Assembly (NCBI GenBank): GCA_021234535.1
Contig: CM037843.1
Location: 1,318,021-1,382,020 of the forward strand
Direction of reading: 5' to 3'
Source of the DNA: Stichopus chloronotus
Taxonomy: Eukaryota; Echinodermata; Holothuroidea; Aspidochirotida; Stichopodidae
Length of the DNA: 64,000 nucleotides
In this document: one piece after another, positions 62,701 to 64,000 of the stretch
Position numbering within the stretch: position 1 is the first letter of the stretch
Layout of the letters: each line of letters begins with the position of its first letter
Position numbers and translations under genes: made by a program
The notes under the pieces: generated by a model
Databases searched by the model: none
What the model was told of the DNA's origin: nothing
What the model saw: the letters and a program-made list of their open reading frames with translations, nothing else

Positions 62701-63124
62701 TATTATCTAACCAAAAGTTTCCTTCATTTGCCTTCTCTTGCTTTAAAATTTTTTGGTGCATTGGTATCTGTATAATAAACTATATGCTGATAGTGAAAGG
62801 ATCCTAGCAAATCATGGAAATCCATACCATAATTTTACAACAATGTTACATGAATTGCATGTTTACTTACATACTAAAGAATACAGTTACTTAGCAACAA
62901 AGCTAGCACACTTTCTATATTTCTAGTATGAGATAGGTAGGACATTCAAGAGCTTCATCCAGTGTGGCGATACAGTGACTTACATTCAAGTATAACCCTA
63001 GCACAAATCACTGATGCAAGAGCCCAAGCCCATGAAACAACTGTCAAAAATTACCTTCCAGTCTTTTTGCTGCAGCAGACTTGTAACTGGCATCCACAGA
63101 AGTTTCCCCGATTCGGCCATGCGG
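26708..63124 (-). CDS. PARP1: Poly(ADP-ribose) polymerase 1, 3' part of the gene (13 exons)
   Basis: The nuclear enzyme uses NAD+ to add poly(ADP-ribose) to itself, histones and other proteins at DNA breaks. Thirteen exons (listed separately) join into one frame of 527 residues plus stop (1584 nt). Visible in order: a linker ([12 protein letters not shown]); the WGR domain ([13 protein letters not shown], then [13 protein letters not shown]); the helical regulatory domain ([20 protein letters not shown] to [12 protein letters not shown] and [14 protein letters not shown]); and the ART domain with the H-Y-E triad: His in LLWHGSR, Tyr in [16 protein letters not shown], Glu in LLYNEF. It ends in TSLW, as in vertebrate PARP1. 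Zinc fingers and BRCT domain are missing only because the window stops at 64000. WGR plus helical plus ART also occurs in PARP2/3, but segment-by-segment similarity to PARP1 and the long upstream linker favour PARP1. Confidence 0.93.
27190..27510. repeat. Degenerate minisatellite, about 60-bp period
   Basis: About six imperfect copies of a phrase built from (A)CACCATGGTGAATCAAA and TGGTTAAAACACT. It lies in the last PARP1 intron. CCATGG-centred palindromes recur in it. Confidence 0.6.
27892..28006 (-). CDS. PARP1: PARP1 exon l (ART domain)
   Basis: Encodes [37 protein letters not shown] and the first two bases (GA) of the catalytic glutamate codon. Acceptor CCCTTTCAG, donor GTATCC. Confidence 0.95.
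28311..28500 (-). CDS. PARP1: PARP1 exon k (ART domain, catalytic Tyr)
   Basis: Encodes [20 protein letters not shown] followed by [20 protein letters not shown] and [20 protein letters not shown]. The GKGVYFAD block carries the triad tyrosine. Acceptor GCTTTTCAG, donor GTAAAG. Confidence 0.97.
29183..29335 (-). CDS. PARP1: PARP1 exon j (ART domain, catalytic His)
   Basis: 51 codons, phase 0, including [20 protein letters not shown]. The His of WHGSR is the first residue of the H-Y-E triad and binds NAD+. Donor GTGAGT. Confidence 0.97.
30510..30608 (-). CDS. PARP1: PARP1 exon i (ART domain start)
   Basis: 33 codons, phase 0: [33 protein letters not shown]. Acceptor TGCCTTTTAG, donor GTAATA. 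Confidence 0.95.
32055..32183 (-). CDS. PARP1: PARP1 exon h (helical domain to ART junction)
   Basis: 43 codons, phase 0: [20 protein letters not shown] then [20 protein letters not shown] and HLE. Donor GTGAGA. The acceptor CAAATTAG has a weak pyrimidine tract. Confidence 0.93.
33133..33255 (-). CDS. PARP1: PARP1 exon g (helical domain)
   Basis: 41 codons, phase 0: [41 protein letters not shown]. Acceptor TGTTTTAG, donor GTACTA. Confidence 0.95.
33624..33707 (-). CDS. PARP1: PARP1 exon f (helical domain)
   Basis: 28 codons, phase 0 at both ends: [20 protein letters not shown] then AVLTELQQ. Acceptor TTCTCCAAG, donor GTACAA. Confidence 0.95.
34737..34865 (-). CDS. PARP1: PARP1 exon e (start of helical domain)
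   Basis: 43 codons starting [20 protein letters not shown] and ending TMMEFE. The donor GTTGAA is weaker than its neighbours, but the boundary is fixed by the next exon starting with the conserved ID(M/L)[10 protein letters not shown]. Confidence 0.9.
35903..36101 (-). CDS. PARP1: PARP1 exon d (WGR motif)
   Basis: Acceptor TATTTTACAG, donor GTCAGT. Encodes [20 protein letters not shown] and continues to [12 protein letters not shown]. Contains the WGR signature that gives the domain its name. Confidence 0.95.
36481..36613 (-). CDS. PARP1: PARP1 exon c (WGR domain)
   Basis: Acceptor TTTTTTCATCAG, donor GTAGGA. Encodes [20 protein letters not shown] followed by [18 protein letters not shown] and SDKSE. 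It follows the 25.95-kb intron. Confidence 0.92.
39250..39560. promoter_or_regulatory. Locally CpG-richer patch with a CRE palindrome
   Basis: Inside the long intron, TGACGTCA lies at 39265-39272, followed by about 290 bases with more CG dinucleotides than the surroundings (for example around 39480-39530). Such a patch could be an enhancer or alternative promoter. There is no direct evidence of activity. Confidence 0.25.
43838..44018. repeat. 18-bp minisatellite, about ten copies
   Basis: The unit GTGTGTTCATTGTTTCTG is best preserved in six adjacent copies from 43911 to 44018, with more degenerate copies back to 43838. The 18-bp period keeps a frame open on the minus strand (repeating PETMNT), which looks incidental. 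Confidence 0.85.
44292..44636. mobile_element. MITE, 345 bp, 17-bp perfect inverted ends, TTAA target duplication
   Basis: AGGGAAATAGGGCGTTT (44292-44308) is the exact reverse complement of 44620-44636, and TTAA lies immediately outside both ends (44288-44291, 44637-44640). No coding capacity. It has the same TTAA specificity as the 249-bp element at 7174, but different end sequences apart from the first bases AGG. Confidence 0.88.
46630..46644. repeat. (TA)n microsatellite
   Basis: A short alternating TA run of about seven units. Confidence 0.8.
49356..49418 (+). other. Candidate 5' exon of the nested GPCR gene, with a short ORF
   Basis: A locally CpG-richer patch (about 49080-49400) ends in an ATG frame, [20 protein letters not shown] and L, stopping at a strong donor GTGAGT (49419). 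If joined to the strong acceptor at 55718, the frame stays open for 20 more codons and stops before the receptor ATG, giving a 41-codon upstream ORF. The transcript model is inferred from splice signals only. Confidence 0.3.
52328..52560. repeat. Foldback element with two 101-bp arms and a 31-bp loop
   Basis: The arms 52328-52428 and 52460-52560 have equal length and pair along their whole length with scattered mismatches, tightest near the loop (ATCTGGTCTAATACTG against its reverse complement) and at the outer ends (CTCACTTACC). No TSD is obvious. Transcribed from either strand it would form a long hairpin RNA. Confidence 0.85.
52938..53210. repeat. Inverted minisatellite built on GACAATTCTCCC
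   Basis: The left part (52938-53063) repeats variants of GACAATTCTCCC every 14-20 bases. The right part (53106-53210) repeats the reverse complement GAGAATTGTCC with similar spacing. Between them lie a small hairpin (CCTTCAAGG) and a telomere-like GGGTTAGGGT (53085-53094). Confidence 0.75.
55691..55718 (+). other. Candidate splice acceptor upstream of the GPCR coding exon
   Basis: A long pyrimidine tract (CTTCTTTTACCCCCTCAG) ends in AG at 55718, about 410 bases before the receptor ATG. It would make 55719 onward the last exon, carrying the distal 5' UTR and the whole receptor coding region. Confidence 0.4.
56128..57213 (+). CDS. Class A (rhodopsin-like) G protein-coupled receptor, intronless coding region
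   Basis: A seven-helix plasma-membrane receptor of 361 residues. The start is the ATG at 56128 (AACAATGG context). Hallmarks: N-glycosylation site NIT at 17-19; helix 1 GN (N52); helix 2 LAMTD (D81); C109 at the top of helix 3 and C178 in loop 2 for the conserved disulfide; DRY at 133-135; helix 4 tryptophan W159; helix 6 CWLP at 257-260; helix 7 NPILY at 297-301. After helix 7 come Cys 312, 318 and 320 (likely palmitoylated), a Ser-rich tail (phosphorylation, arrestin) and the C-terminal GTWV, a class I PDZ ligand. It resembles peptide or amine receptors; the ligand cannot be told from sequence. It lies antisense inside the 25.95-kb PARP1 intron. Confidence 0.95.
   Translation: MEPLQEITMPADQYRWNITAADVLNFPLPNTFQSFLDLTFLVIFVLVGSFGNMLIIAVYLRNLRRKQSTANHFLCSLAMTDLMVCMALIPAHIYLEVVMMDRQINRLECKITMVFWLQTLLCSSWILVGISVDRYYSLCKPFDMGIQMKLVKRILFCIWLFSAVVAVPAVTYYDGPGCSYVPHQGSKLRIILVLWNSTLTLFLPLTIIIGAYLRIFCILSKRKKIAKYQLGRGQLVHHTRYVVAKRLLLVICVYALCWLPRTILELFFALSKQTFSRLSFGVYVCTWIIPYMNSVLNPILYSMINPSFRNQCWEILTCDCSRKVAYTAESWIQRANSSLRQSDSQKQSSSSRTKSSHGTWV
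58307..58312 (+). terminator. Candidate polyadenylation signal for the GPCR
   Basis: AATAAA about 1.1 kb after the receptor stop codon. No closer clear hexamer was noticed. Confidence 0.25.
61571..61690 (+). mobile_element. Possible tRNA-derived SINE fragment with internal 20-bp triplication
   Basis: TGGCCAAGACGG (61576-61587) resembles a polymerase III A box and GGTTCTATCCC (61671-61681) a B box. Between them, AGCAACTAGGAGATCCAGGT is present three times in tandem (61614, 61634, 61654), which lengthens the A-B distance beyond that of a functional tRNA. It may instead be a plain minisatellite. Confidence 0.35.
62564..62638 (-). CDS. PARP1: PARP1 exon b (start of WGR domain)
   Basis: Acceptor ACCGTAG, donor GTAAGA. 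Encodes [18 protein letters not shown] and AVDPDS; the final G begins the glycine codon completed 25,950 bp downstream. Confidence 0.92.
63055..63124 (-). CDS. PARP1: PARP1 exon a (linker before WGR)
   Basis: Acceptor TGATACAG, donor GTAATT. It encodes [20 protein letters not shown] and RLE, then one base of the next codon. This is the least conserved exon; it is supported by exact phase match to the next exon and by both splice sites. Confidence 0.7.
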
Positions 63125-64000
63125 CTGTATCAATCAAATGGACCAATAAGAAACTGGACTCATGTCTAATAACGCGACATATGACACTAATAATGGTTGG
63201 CAAAAACAACTTATCAGTTCCATCATTAATAGCATTAATGATGAAACCGACAATTGAATTTGTGATTATAGGCTGGCATTTAGCCAACTTATAACTACAA
63301 ATTCAAATTAATGAATCTCTTTTTCATAATTCTGGGCACTAGGTCTCACTTGCAATGATTAATAAAACAAAGCCCAAAACAACAACTGACTAAGAGAAGC
63401 AAGTGGAAATATTTGGTATGGCATATGAAGAACACAGCAGGTGTGTTAGGGTGTTGCAGCCATTTATCAAGTATTTCAAAACAAACTATCCAACACTACA
63501 TAAAAACTTACTGGTCACATTCCACAGCTCACAAATACCATACGTCAAGACTAGGTATTGCACCAACACACGAAAAGGTTAACTTAAATCACCGTGTCCT
63601 ACTGAAAGAGATTGTTTATATTCAGTTTTCCATTTTTTAACAAATGAAAATGCTGAAGAAAGTAACCTAGCACCTTGCCTAATTTTTTATTTCATTCATA
63701 TTCAAGCAAATGTTTGATGAGCCTTATCCAAACAGAACAGCAACTCAGATACATGTAACCATAACTTTTCAAGAGTTACAGCAAAACACCACGTTGATTA
63801 AGAAATGTCACAGCAGAGGTTTCAAACAAGAATCATATTCTCATACACATCTTGTGACATGGGAACAATATGTCAACATTTGTTAGCAGGCTTAAAGGGA
63901 GCAAAGGTAGTTGTGAGACATCATGCCAGTACCTGTGCAGTTTTGCTACAGACACATACATCTACTTAATTAGATTATGGGTGGAAATTGACTCTGGACC
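63125..64000 (-). other. PARP1 intron running out of the window
   Basis: No further PARP1 exon is visible upstream of 63124. The exons for the BRCT and zinc-finger domains should lie beyond 64000. Confidence 0.6.

Overview
This window is animal nuclear DNA. It is AT-rich, has long introns with GT/AG splice sites, and is full of short mobile elements, minisatellites and foldbacks; I see no bacterial operons, rRNA or convincing tRNA genes. The style (repeated TAGGCCTA-like words, TTAA-flanked miniature transposons, a marine-invertebrate-like PARP1) suggests a marine invertebrate, perhaps an echinoderm such as a sea cucumber. That placement is inference.

Layout. Positions 1-4229 are T-rich and gene-poor; the first 2.1 kb could be the 3' UTR tail of a + strand gene ending near an AATAAA at 2081. 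Positions 4230-14640 hold a higher-order tandem array: four units of 2.5-2.9 kb, each made of two diverged but homologous halves (A and B), with paired poly(C)/poly(G) tracts and one TTAA-flanked MITE that interrupts only unit 2. Positions 14641-18780 are intergenic. A C2H2 zinc-finger gene on the + strand (18781-20007) carries ten fingers behind six acidic 17-residue repeats. Positions 20008-26700 are intergenic, with a perfect hairpin, a retroposon-like tail and another MITE-like element.

From 26708 to 63124 the minus strand carries the 3' part of a PARP1 gene (poly(ADP-ribose) polymerase 1). I rebuilt thirteen coding exons from reading frame, splice sites and family similarity. They encode 527 residues in a continuous frame: the linker, the WGR domain, the helical regulatory domain and the whole ADP-ribosyltransferase domain with its H-Y-E triad, ending in the family-typical C-terminus SLW. 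The zinc-finger and BRCT exons must lie beyond position 64000.

One PARP1 intron is 25,950 bp long (36614-62563). Nested in it on the opposite strand is a complete single-exon class A GPCR (56128-57213, 361 aa) with a possible upstream 5' exon at 49356-49418. The same intron holds a second TTAA-type MITE, an 18-bp minisatellite, a foldback with two 101-bp arms and an inverted minisatellite.

The three recognised genes have no evident shared pathway: PARP1 is a nuclear DNA-damage enzyme, the zinc-finger protein a likely DNA-binding regulator, and the GPCR a cell-surface receptor. The least explained parts are the A/B array and the nested receptor with its putative upstream exon and short upstream ORF.
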